NCBI GenBank assembly: GCA_017937685.1
Contig: JAGBDD010000145.1
Span: 1-44,138, forward strand
DNA length: 44,138 nt
Source: Thermoguttaceae bacterium
GTDB taxonomy: Bacteria; Planctomycetota; Planctomycetia; Pirellulales; Thermoguttaceae
Direction: 5' to 3'
The translations under genes and the position numbers were made by a program. Below the pieces are notes generated by a model. It was not told the origin of the DNA, ran no database searches, and was given only the letters and a program-made list of their open reading frames with translations. Below, piece after piece: positions 32,443 to 40,559 of this stretch; the stretch's first letter is position 1; every line of letters starts with the position of its first letter.

Positions 32443-34155
32443 TCAATACGTCGGGGCGGCCGGTTTTTGCGCGGAGCGAACCGGAGCGGCGGCGCCGTAG
32501 GGACGCGCTTGCGCCGTCGGGCGAGTTTGCGGGATTTGAGCGTTTTGCGCCGTTTGACGAGGTTGCGTCGCTTGGGCGTTTTGCGCCGTTTGGCGAGGTT
32601 GCGTCGCTTGGGCGTTTTGCGCCGTTTGGCGAGGTTGCGCCGGGGTGTACGGCGTTTGAGCGGCGGCGTTTTGCGCGTTTTGTTGAACTTGCGCCGAATA
32701 CGGGGCGTTTGTCGCGGCGGGTTGGGCGGTTTGCGCAAATTGAACGGTTTCAAGGCTTTGGAGAATCGCCGGAACTTGACCGGTCGTCTCGAACGCGTAA
32801 ACGGCTTTTTGCGCTTCGGCTAACGCGACGTCGGCGGTCATTCCTTTATTTTCTCGTTGAAGCGCCTGAGCGACGGAGCGAACGAGCCCTTCGGAACCGA
32901 GCGTTTCGTCGTCGTATTGTTGGACGTCGCGCAGGTTGGCGTCGGCGACGGCGAGCGCGCGCTCGGCTTTCGCCTCTTCGATTTGACGTTGGGCCTTGCG
33001 CATTTTTTGTTGAGCCAACGCGATCTTGCGGACGCTCGCTTCGCCGGAGCGTTGCGGAACGACGATGATGACCGGGCGCAGGTCGCAGGCGAGTTCGAGC
33101 CGCTTCTTTTTCGGACGGAGCGCGGTCGATTCCGGGTCGGGAATGTCGACGACGACCGTGTAGGCGCGGTACTTCGAGCGACCGTCTTCGCCGTTGACGA
33201 GTTTGCCGCCGTATTTGCTCATAATCTGCGCGATTTTCGGGTTCAGCTCGATTTGGCCGTTCGCTTGTTCGACGCCGTAAGTGTCGAACGCGCCGACCGT
33301 AACGAAACTGCAGTCGCGGTCGTGGAACTCCCAAGCGTCGACGCCGGCTTTGCGGAGCGCTTCGCAAAGAGCGGCGGCGCGGAGCCCGGCGTATCGCAGG
33401 CGGCTCTTCATTTCGTCGGTTTTCGGGCCCTGCGTGTTTTTGTACATCGCGACGTCGCCGGAGAAGGTCGCGATTCGGACGGTGTACAGCTTGTCGTTGT
33501 TCAAGAGGCTGTATTTGCCGTCCGAATTGAGCTTCTCGACGTAAGAGTCGACGATCCCTTTTTGACTGAAAAATTCTTTCGGAAGGAGCGGATTCGGCAC
33601 CGCGAACGCGCCGCCCATCGGGCCGTAACCGGCGTATTTTTGGTCTTTGCGCGCCATCTCTTGGAATTTTTGCGCGAGGGCTTTGCTCGCCGGAGCGTCT
33701 TTGAGCGACTCCGGTTGGCAACGTCGCAGGCGTTCGAGCGTCTTTTGGAGTTCGAGGTCGTCGCCGACCGGGTACCCGCCGACGAGAACCGCGTACTCGA
33801 CGCTTTGCGCCGTTTGGTAATGGAAGTTTTTCGCCGCGTCGACTTCCGCCGAGAACGCGTCGAGGTTGCGGCTCGGGTCGAATTTGAAAACGAACGCCTC
33901 CATTTTATACGCCTTGCGAAGTTCGTAAGCGAGTTTCTTCGCGCGGTACGCCGCTTTTTCGTCGGAGAACTTCGCCGCCAGCGCGAGCCAGTTCCCGTCC
34001 GAGTCTTTCAGGAAGTAGTCTTTTTTCGGATCGGCTTCGACTTTGGCGGCTCTACCCATTTGCGGGAAAGAAAATTGCCCGAAACCGACCTCCGCGCCGC
34101 CGCAGACTATTGCAAGGAACAGAATATATTTTAAACTGGAACGAAACGGTTGCAT
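32443..34155 (-). CDS. Secreted protein of unknown function with SPOR-like regions and Q/A repeats
   Basis: A 570-residue exported protein that I do not recognise. ATG at 34153-34155 follows AAGG; the signal peptide spans about residues 1-26 (YILFLAIVCGGAEVGFG). Two regions (about 50-140 and 225-320) have short beta-alpha-beta patterns such as NWLALAAKFSDEKAAYRAKK and YTVRIATFSGDVAMYKN with VGAFDTYG, recalling SPOR-type domains. A long helix (about 385-430, KIALAQQKMRKAQRQIEEAK) may form a coiled coil. The last 110 residues are Gln/Ala/Pro-rich, with three in-frame TAQNAQATQPRQ units. Peptidoglycan or outer-membrane binding is a guess. It is a separate transcription unit. Confidence 0.6.
   Translation of the reverse strand: MQPFRSSLKYILFLAIVCGGAEVGFGQFSFPQMGRAAKVEADPKKDYFLKDSDGNWLALAAKFSDEKAAYRAKKLAYELRKAYKMEAFVFKFDPSRNLDAFSAEVDAAKNFHYQTAQSVEYAVLVGGYPVGDDLELQKTLERLRRCQPESLKDAPASKALAQKFQEMARKDQKYAGYGPMGGAFAVPNPLLPKEFFSQKGIVDSYVEKLNSDGKYSLLNNDKLYTVRIATFSGDVAMYKNTQGPKTDEMKSRLRYAGLRAAALCEALRKAGVDAWEFHDRDCSFVTVGAFDTYGVEQANGQIELNPKIAQIMSKYGGKLVNGEDGRSKYRAYTVVVDIPDPESTALRPKKKRLELACDLRPVIIVVPQRSGEASVRKIALAQQKMRKAQRQIEEAKAERALAVADANLRDVQQYDDETLGSEGLVRSVAQALQRENKGMTADVALAEAQKAVYAFETTGQVPAILQSLETVQFAQTAQPAATNAPYSAQVQQNAQNAAAQTPYTPAQPRQTAQNAQATQPRQTAQNAQATQPRQTAQNAQIPQTRPTAQARPYGAAAPVRSAQKPAAPTY
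32540..32643 (-). repeat. 36-bp coding repeat, about three copies
   Basis: Units begin at 32540, 32576 and 32612, exactly 36 bp apart and nearly identical. They encode the 12-residue TAQNAQATQPRQ repeat. Confidence 0.92.
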
Positions 34156-34595
34156 AAGACGCCTTGAGGGGTTGCGTCGCGCCGCCGAGAGCCGCCCTCC
34201 TTGGCGCGCCTCGACGAAACGACTGAACGAACTCGGTCGAAAAGCGAACGATCGTTTGAGCTTGCCGGTTTTGTCGGTTTTAACGCTTCGCCGCGACCGT
34301 CGCGTCCTTGCGAGGGAAACGGTTTTAGCGAAAAGACCGGTTTTGACGGGGAAAACGGCGGCGCAAAACGCGCCAACCGGACGAGTCGAACAAATCGCGT
34401 ATTTAACGTATCGGTTGAAACGGCGTCGCGCTTTAATCTTGTTTTGACGATTATATCGATTTTACGGGCGCGCTGGTCGGCGTTTTCTGCGCGAAACGTC
34501 GAGCGAAACGGAGAAAAACGGAGCGCGCCGCGTCGAGCAAAAGCGACCGGAAGACGTAAAATTTTTTTGAAAATAACGATTTTAAGGAGCCGCGT
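34156..34595. other. Divergent intergenic region
   Basis: This 440-bp stretch lies between the minus-strand secreted protein and the plus-strand dus-like gene. It holds copies of the CGGTTTTA-type short motif (34265-34280) and a minus-strand TATAAT (34450-34455) with a poor -35. No gene is seen. Confidence 0.6.
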
Positions 34596-35621
34596 ATGAG
34601 CGAACCGCTCTTTCCGCCGTTGAAAATAGGCAAATTGCACTTGGGAACGCCGATTATTCAGGCGCCTCTTTCCGGTTATTCGGACGCGCCGATGCGGCGG
34701 TTGGCTCGCAAGTTCGGGGCGTCGTTCGCGCTCTGCGAGGTTTTTCTCGACCAATTTATTTTAAACGTTTCAAAAAAGAGTAAATCGCGGCTTTATTTGG
34801 CGACCCGCGACTCCGACAAGCCGTCCGGCGCGCAGCTGATGGGCTCGTCGTCGGACGAGTTCGTCCCGGCGGCGTTGAAACTGCTCGAATTCGGGTTCGA
34901 CTTAATCGACCTGAACTTCGCTTGCCCGGTGCGCAAGGTCGTCGGGAAGAGTCGCGGCGGGTTCTTGATGTCGGAGCCGGAACGGGCGGTCGAGATCGCG
35001 CGACGGGTGCGGGAGGCGGTTCCGGCGGACGTTCCGGTAACGGCGAAATTGCGGCGCGGTTTCGACGATTCGCCGAAGAGTCGCGAAGCGTTTTTCCGCT
35101 TGCTCGACGGCTTGCTCGACGTCGGCGTCGACGGCGTCGCGATACACGGGCGGACGGTGCTGGAGCGTTATACCGGCGTCGCGAATTGGGATTTCTTGCG
35201 CGAAGTTAAGGAATATGTCGCGGTTAGGCGAAATCGTCCCGATTTTACCGTTCTCGGGTGCGGCGACCTCTTCGACGAGGCGACGATCGTTCGGCGAATG
35301 CGGGAAAGCGGCGTCGACGGCGTCGCGCTCGCTCGCGGAATCATCGGGAATCCTTGGCTTTTCGAGCGGGCGAAAGCGGCGGTCGAAGGACGTCCGATCC
35401 CGGCGCCGCCGACGTTGGCGGAGCAGAGGGCGACGATCGCCGAACATTTTAGCGCCGCGCTCGAACTATACGGCGAAAGGCGAACCGCGACCGAAATGCG
35501 CAAATTCGGCGTCGCTTACGCTCGGCTTCACCCGAACCCCGAAGCGGCGCTGCCGGCGTTCGCGACGTGCAAAACGGCGGCGCGTTGGTTCGAAATTTTG
35601 GACGAGTTCTATCGAGATTAG
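34596..35621 (+). CDS. dus: tRNA-dihydrouridine synthase
   Basis: A 341-residue cytoplasmic flavoenzyme that reduces specific uridines of tRNA to dihydrouridine using FMN and NADPH. ATG at 34596 follows AAGGAG. Motifs appear in order: IIQAPLSGYSDAPMRRLARK (FMN loop), LMGSSSDEF, DLIDLNFACPVRKV with the catalytic Cys, VPVTAKLRRGFDD, DGVAIHGRTVLERYTG, VLGCGDLFDEATI and GVALARGIIGNPWLF (phosphate site). Length fits the Dus family. The DusB-like subgroup is likely, but the subclass cannot be set by eye. The nearest terminator is not obvious. Confidence 0.93.
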   Translation: MSEPLFPPLKIGKLHLGTPIIQAPLSGYSDAPMRRLARKFGASFALCEVFLDQFILNVSKKSKSRLYLATRDSDKPSGAQLMGSSSDEFVPAALKLLEFGFDLIDLNFACPVRKVVGKSRGGFLMSEPERAVEIARRVREAVPADVPVTAKLRRGFDDSPKSREAFFRLLDGLLDVGVDGVAIHGRTVLERYTGVANWDFLREVKEYVAVRRNRPDFTVLGCGDLFDEATIVRRMRESGVDGVALARGIIGNPWLFERAKAAVEGRPIPAPPTLAEQRATIAEHFSAALELYGERRTATEMRKFGVAYARLHPNPEAALPAFATCKTAARWFEILDEFYRD

Positions 35622-35799
35622 CGTTTTTAAGGTTTTTAACGATTTCGGCGGGGCGTTTGAAGCGATGCGAAACCGTTTTTAACGCCGAAATTGGAATTTT
35701 TACCGGTTTCGTTGAGTTTTTCGTTTTTATTTATCGGCGAGACCGTTTTTTTTAGCGATTTTAACGAGCGCTTGCGGAGCGCGGAAAGGACGGCTTGAA

Positions 35800-37794
35800 G
35801 TGCGTTGGAAGTCCTTATTAATATTAATGGCAAATTGCGCGTTGGCGACCGGCGTCGGAGCGTTTAAAACGTCGGCGTCGGCGGCGGGCGTCGAAACGGG
35901 AAACGCGGCGGCTGCGAACGCCGGTTTCGCCGGATTCAACGGTTTTAACGGCGTCGGAAACGAGGGCGGCGGCGAAAACGGCGGCCCGGTTGTCGACCTC
36001 GACTCGCCGAACGCGGCGCGGGCTCGCTGGAACGCGCTTGATTTCGGCGTCGTCGCGAGCGAAACGGTCGACTCGACCGCGGCGCTGCAACGGGCGCTGA
36101 ACGTCGCCGAGGAAGCGGGCGGGGGCGTCGTCGAACTTCCCGCCGGGCGCTTTCGGTTCGACGGAACGCTGACGATTCCGACCGGGGTAACGCTCGCCGG
36201 AACGTATCGCGTCGCGCCGTCGGTCGTCAATAAAGACGAAAAGCCGACCGGGACGACCCTCTTGACGTATGCGAACCGCGGGAAACCGGACGCCGCGCCC
36301 TTTATCGAGTTGAAGGGTTCGAACTCCGCGCTCGTCGGCGTCGTCGTTACTTATCCGGAATGGCGCCAAACGGACGTGCCGCCGGTTCCTTACCCGCCTT
36401 GCGTCGCGTCGGAAAACTCGACCGCCGTCGCCGTCGTCGACTGCTGCCTCTTGAACCCTTACGAAGGGATTCGTTTTCATTTGGCGCATCGGCATTTGGT
36501 TCGGAACGTTACCGGGTACCCGATCAAGCGCGGGCTTTACGTCGACGAGTGTTACGATATTGGAAGAATCGAAAATATTCATTTTTGGCCGTTCGGTTTG
36601 ATTTATAAGCCGGACGACCCGTTTTGCGAATGGATTAATATTAACGGCGTTGCGTTTGAATTTGCGCGAACCGACTGGCATTATGTAACGAATACGTTCT
36701 GCTTTGGATACGGTCGCGGTTACTCCTTTATCGACGCGGGCTGCGGCGGGGCGAACGGGAACTTTTTGGGGATCGGCGCCGACTCCTGCCGCCGCGCCGT
36801 TTTTGTCGAACAGTCGCAACTGCAAGGTTTGTTGATAACGAACGGCGAGTTCGTCGGGCGTTGGACGAGCGAAGATTCGGTCTGTTTGGAGATCGGCGAG
36901 AAGAACGAAGGCGCCGTGATGTTGACGAACTGCTCTTTTTGGGGGCCGGTTCAAACTTGCGTCCTTTCGAACCAACCGCTCGGACGGGTAACGCTTAACT
37001 CTTGCGTTTTCGTTAATTGGGACGAAGCGCATTCGGCGAAGGCGAAGAACGGCGCGCCCGCGATTCAAATCGACGCCGGTCGCGCGACGATTCAAGGCTG
37101 TTCGTTCGAAAAGTCCGGGACGCACGTCTTCGTTTCGGAGAAGGCGACGAACGTCGTCGCGGTCGGGAACCAAGCGCCGGGCGGTTTCCGGATCGTCGGG
37201 CCGAAGTCGGCGACGAAGATTCAAACGGCGGCGAACGAACTCGACCCAATGACGGCGGAACCGGGCGCGAAGGAAAATTATCGCTTCGCCGTCGGCGCGA
37301 CGAACGACGCTCGCTTCGTCGACGGTTGGTTTGGCGCCGAAAAAGACGACAAGGGACGAACGTTCCGTTGGTCGACCGGCGAATCGCGGCTGACTCTTCC
37401 GGTCGTTCCGGGGCGCCGGTATCGAATCGCGGTCGAGCTGGACGCTCCGGCGGACGCGGTTCCGACGGCGGAATCGGTAAAAGCGGAAGAGTCGACGGAA
37501 ATCGGACTCTTTTGCGGAGACGTTAAAGTCGGCGAAATCGTTCGCGGCGCCAACCGAATCGAGTTCGAAACGGACGTTCCGGCGAACGTCGACGAACTGA
37601 CGCTCGCCGTTCGTTGCCGCGCTTGGGTTCCGGCGGAGGTTCGCGAAGACTCCGACGACCCGCGAACGCTCGGCGTCTGCGGTTTCGCCGTCGAAGCAAA
37701 GGCGGTCGGAACCGACGTCGAAAAGACGTTCGACGCGAACTTCGGCGTTTGGCGCGACGGCGATGAAGCGGAAACCGACGTTAAAGAGCGTTAA
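35800..37794 (+). CDS. Secreted right-handed beta-helix protein (pectate lyase-like)
   Basis: A 664-residue exported protein. GTG at 35800 (MRWKSLLILMANCALATG) is taken as start because it opens a signal peptide and AAGGA lies about 10 bases upstream. After a Gly/Asn-rich linker, WNALDFGVVASETVDSTAAL and GGGVVELPAGRFRFDGTLTI are the opening of the Pectate_lyase_3/GH28-type beta-helix. Short coils continue (NSALVGVVVTYPEW, AVAVVDCCLLNPYEGIRFH, GLLITNGEFVGRW, VMLTNCSFWGPVQ, VTLNSCVFVNWDE, ATIQGCSFEKSG) to about residue 480. A C-terminal beta domain of about 170 residues follows. Polysaccharide lyase, hydrolase or glycan-binding roles are all possible; no catalytic triad could be assigned. Its start overlaps AT palindrome copy 4. 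Confidence 0.8.
   Translation: MRWKSLLILMANCALATGVGAFKTSASAAGVETGNAAAANAGFAGFNGFNGVGNEGGGENGGPVVDLDSPNAARARWNALDFGVVASETVDSTAALQRALNVAEEAGGGVVELPAGRFRFDGTLTIPTGVTLAGTYRVAPSVVNKDEKPTGTTLLTYANRGKPDAAPFIELKGSNSALVGVVVTYPEWRQTDVPPVPYPPCVASENSTAVAVVDCCLLNPYEGIRFHLAHRHLVRNVTGYPIKRGLYVDECYDIGRIENIHFWPFGLIYKPDDPFCEWININGVAFEFARTDWHYVTNTFCFGYGRGYSFIDAGCGGANGNFLGIGADSCRRAVFVEQSQLQGLLITNGEFVGRWTSEDSVCLEIGEKNEGAVMLTNCSFWGPVQTCVLSNQPLGRVTLNSCVFVNWDEAHSAKAKNGAPAIQIDAGRATIQGCSFEKSGTHVFVSEKATNVVAVGNQAPGGFRIVGPKSATKIQTAANELDPMTAEPGAKENYRFAVGATNDARFVDGWFGAEKDDKGRTFRWSTGESRLTLPVVPGRRYRIAVELDAPADAVPTAESVKAEESTEIGLFCGDVKVGEIVRGANRIEFETDVPANVDELTLAVRCRAWVPAEVREDSDDPRTLGVCGFAVEAKAVGTDVEKTFDANFGVWRDGDEAETDVKER
35813..35831. 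promoter_or_regulatory. AT-rich palindromic element, copy 4
   Basis: CCTTATTAATATTAATGGC, with AAATTGCG after it, lies inside the first codons of the beta-helix gene as read here. Confidence 0.35.
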
Positions 37795-37828
37795 GTTTTA
37801 ATCGTCGCGAAATTAAGGAGCGGAACGA

Positions 37829-37866
37829 AAACGGCGCGTCGAGCGGGCGAACTCGGCGCGCCGTTT
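37829..37866. terminator. Possible bidirectional terminator hairpin
   Basis: AAACGGCGCG (37829-37838) and CGCGCCGTTT (37857-37866) pair, with T-rich flanks in both directions. It lies between the converging beta-helix and LptF/G genes. Confidence 0.5.
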
Positions 37867-37954
37867 GGGCGTTGAGGAAGAAAAAATCGCGATTTTAACG
37901 ATTCCAACGGCGAAAGCAAGGGCCTTTGACGTTAAAATGGCGAAAACGCGGCGA

Positions 37955-39118
37955 TTAGTGGATTTTCTTAAGGAGCCAACAGCCGACGATTCCGAGCGCG
38001 ACGTTGCCCGTCCAAGCGAAAATCGGCGAAACGGCGCCGCTCTTCGCGCCTTCGAGACCGAACATAAAAAGGGGATAATAAATCCCTAAAATCGGTAAAA
38101 AACAAGAGAAAAACGCGGCGGTGTAGTCCGCTTTGTTGAACCAAATCGCAAACGGCGCTCCGACCCAAACAAAGAAGAAACAAGAAAAACCGGACGCCCA
38201 AACGCGAGGAACGATCAAACGATAACGGTTTTCGCGGTCGGCGATTTTCGACTCCTTCGCGGCCCGCTCTTTCCAAACGGGATGGGACGTTTCTTGAAGG
38301 TCGCCGCGAAGAAACGCGAAAATCGCCGTCGACGCGAGCTTGCGCCGATTTTCTTCGCGCTCCGCCGACAAATCGGCCAACGCCTCTTGAATTTTCGCCG
38401 CCGGCGGGTCGACGCGATACGCCGAGCGGAAAATTTCGTTCAGCGGAAGCGTTAACGCGTAGTTCTTGGAAAATTGCATCTCGACGTTTTTCGCGTAAAA
38501 CTCCGTGTTGTAGAGGCGAATGTGGACGAGCGCGGCTTCGTAGTCGACCTCGATGCGCGCCGTTTCGCCGAAACCGGTGATTTCGCCTCCTTGGGCGGTG
38601 AAGGTCGGCGAAATCAACAGACCGTCGTCGCTTACGTCGGAAACTTCGACGATATAGTCGCCGTCGCTCGTCGCGAAGCGATTTTCCGCGCGAAGTTTGG
38701 CGAGCAGCGTCTCTTCGAATTTATGGAGAAGCGTGCGCGTCATCTGTTGACGGCTCCAAGAGAGCGACAGGTCGTTCAGCCAAACGCTCGACAGGCTGAC
38801 GAAAAACATAAAAACCCAAATGGGGAAAAGGACGCGCCAAGGCGCGATCCCCAGCGCTTTCAACGCGATAATTTCGTTGGCGCTCGCCATTCGGGAAAAG
38901 AAAAACGTAACGGAAAGCAGCGCCGCGAGCGGAAACGTTTTCGATAAAAGGTCCGGAAGGATGTAGGGCGTCATTTGCAACGCGAGCGCAATCGGCGCCC
39001 CGAGGTCGAGCGACGTTTTGATAATGAAGAAGAAAAGAAACGCAAGCGTCGCGGCGGCGAGGGCGACGACGAAGATTTTCAACGTTTGAAAAAACGCGTA
39101 ACGAGGGAATAATTTCAT
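37955..39118 (-). CDS. LptF/LptG-family LPS export permease
   Basis: A 387-residue membrane protein of the YjgP/YjgQ family. ATG at 39116-39118 follows GGAG. The topology is that of LptF/G. N-terminal TM helices (FQTLKIFVVALAAATLAFLF and TFPLAALLSVTFFFSRM) precede SANEIIALKALGIAPWRVL, the cytoplasmic coupling segment that docks onto LptB. A periplasmic beta-jellyroll follows (about 120-260), with C-terminal TM helices at about 300-387. With LptB and a partner subunit it extracts LPS from the inner membrane toward LptA and LptD. Only one of the usual F/G pair is here. The LptD-like barrel at 14.9-18.6 kb would be its downstream partner. Confidence 0.88.
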   Translation of the reverse strand: MKLFPRYAFFQTLKIFVVALAAATLAFLFFFIIKTSLDLGAPIALALQMTPYILPDLLSKTFPLAALLSVTFFFSRMASANEIIALKALGIAPWRVLFPIWVFMFFVSLSSVWLNDLSLSWSRQQMTRTLLHKFEETLLAKLRAENRFATSDGDYIVEVSDVSDDGLLISPTFTAQGGEITGFGETARIEVDYEAALVHIRLYNTEFYAKNVEMQFSKNYALTLPLNEIFRSAYRVDPPAAKIQEALADLSAEREENRRKLASTAIFAFLRGDLQETSHPVWKERAAKESKIADRENRYRLIVPRVWASGFSCFFFVWVGAPFAIWFNKADYTAAFFSCFLPILGIYYPLFMFGLEGAKSGAVSPIFAWTGNVALGIVGCWLLKKIH

Positions 39119-39175
39119 TGTCGCTCCTGGAAATAAGGGGGCGCCGACGCAAACGCGGCGTCGGTTTGAAAAACG

Positions 39176-40150
39176 TTAACGTTTGGCGCTCGGTTCGAGC
39201 CGCGTCGAAGCGTCGTCGCGTCGTTCCTCGAACGGCTCGACGTGAATCGTCGTTTCGACGACCGCCGGAACGCGGGCTCGGATTTCCGCGGCGAGTTCGT
39301 GCGATAGGCGGTGCGCGTCGCGGACGGTCGTTTCGGGGTCGACGCGAACGTGCAGATGCGCGGCGTAAAGCGAACCGCCGAGCGGGCGCGTTCGGATTTT
39401 GTGCGGAAATTGAATCGCGGCGTTTTCGAGCGCGATTTGACGAACGGCGTCGACGATTTGTTCGTCGGCGGACGCGTCGCAAAGGGTCGCGACCGTCGGA
39501 CGAGCGATTTCGAACGCCGTTTTGAGAATCATAAACGCGACGACGATCGCGCCGACCGGGTCGAGGAACGCGAAATTCGGGCCGAACGCGAGGACGCCGG
39601 CGATCGCGAGCGCGGTCGGAATCGAGCTGAGCGCGTCGCTCCGATGATGCCAAGCGTTGGCGACGACCGCCGTCGACCGCGTTCGCCGTCCGACCGAAAC
39701 GGTCGCGCGGTAAAGCGTCTCTTTGACGACGACCGATAGCGCCGCGACTCCGAGCGCGAAAAAGAGCGCCGAACGTCGGAGCGGTTCGCCGTCGCCGTCG
39801 AGCGTCGCGCCGATTTTCGCGACCGAGGAACGAAGGAGTTCGACGGAAACGAACGCGAGGGCGAGCGCGACGAAGAGCGTCGCGAGCGATTCGATTTTCG
39901 CGTGTCCGTTCGGATGCCCGTCGTCCGCCGGACGCGTCCAAAAACGAGCGCCGACCAAAACGATCGCGTCGGTCGCCAAGTCGGAAAGACTGTGCAAACC
40001 GTCGGCGACGAGCGCGGTCGAGCCGCTAAAAAAGCCGACGCCGGCTTTCAACGCCGCCAACGCGACGTTGATTAAAGAGCCGATAATCGTAACGCGGGAA
40101 ATCGCCGCCAAACGAATTTCGTCGGCTTCGGCGCGGGAAAGCATTTTCAT
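39176..40150 (-). CDS. Cation diffusion facilitator metal transporter
   Basis: A 324-residue inner-membrane protein of the CDF (ZitB/FieF-like) family that exports divalent metals such as Zn, Fe or Mn against protons. Six TM helices are visible, with the metal sites STALVADGLHSLSDLATD in TM2 and AWHHRSDALSS in TM5, and a His/Asp-bearing cytoplasmic domain (AAHLHVRVDPETT, ETTIHVEP). The first ATG at 40148-40150 or the ATG at 40142-40144 may start it; the ribosome-binding site is weak. It lies 57 bp upstream of lptF/G on the same strand, so the two may share a transcript. AT palindrome copy 5 lies about 75 bp upstream. Confidence 0.92.
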   Translation of the reverse strand: MKMLSRAEADEIRLAAISRVTIIGSLINVALAALKAGVGFFSGSTALVADGLHSLSDLATDAIVLVGARFWTRPADDGHPNGHAKIESLATLFVALALAFVSVELLRSSVAKIGATLDGDGEPLRRSALFFALGVAALSVVVKETLYRATVSVGRRTRSTAVVANAWHHRSDALSSIPTALAIAGVLAFGPNFAFLDPVGAIVVAFMILKTAFEIARPTVATLCDASADEQIVDAVRQIALENAAIQFPHKIRTRPLGGSLYAAHLHVRVDPETTVRDAHRLSHELAAEIRARVPAVVETTIHVEPFEERRDDASTRLEPSAKR

Positions 40151-40225
40151 CGAGCGGCTCTCAACAACGTTAAGGAGAACGGGAAAAGCGGAAACGAAAA
40201 ATGAAAAACGCCTTGGAAACGCGCT

Positions 40226-40242
40226 CTATTAACAATATTGAC
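40226..40242. promoter_or_regulatory. AT-rich palindromic element, copy 5
   Basis: CTATTAACAATATTGAC, followed by AAAAACG, lies about 75 bp upstream of the CDF start. Confidence 0.35.
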
Positions 40243-40436
40243 AAAAACGAGGAAAACGGAACGGCGCCGAAAGACGACGGCGTTTCGGGCGTCGCGAAAA
40301 CGAAAACGCGTTTCTATTATTTTAGGGAACCGCGCGGCAAGGTCAAGAGCGCTTTTAGGAATTGCGCGGATTTTTCTTTTTTTAAGTTTGGGGGAGGCGA
40401 GAAGAGCGCCGCCGTTGCGCGACGGGGTAAGAAACG

Positions 40437-40475
40437 CCGCGCCGCCGACCTCGACGAATCGAAATCGGCGGCGCG
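40437..40475 (-). terminator. Hairpin with GTTTCTT tail after the S41 protease
   Basis: On the minus strand CGCGCCGCCGA pairs with TCGGCGGCGCG, followed by GCGTTTCTTACC. It lies about 85 bp after the S41 stop and matches the tails at 13233 and 23831. The rest of 40151-40559 shows only AT palindrome copy 5. Confidence 0.55.
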
Positions 40476-40559
40476 AACGCGTTCGACGAACGTTAAAGGC
40501 GTCGAAGCGGCGAGTATTGCTCGTTAAAAACGTTGGGAACGTTAAAATCGCTAAGATCG

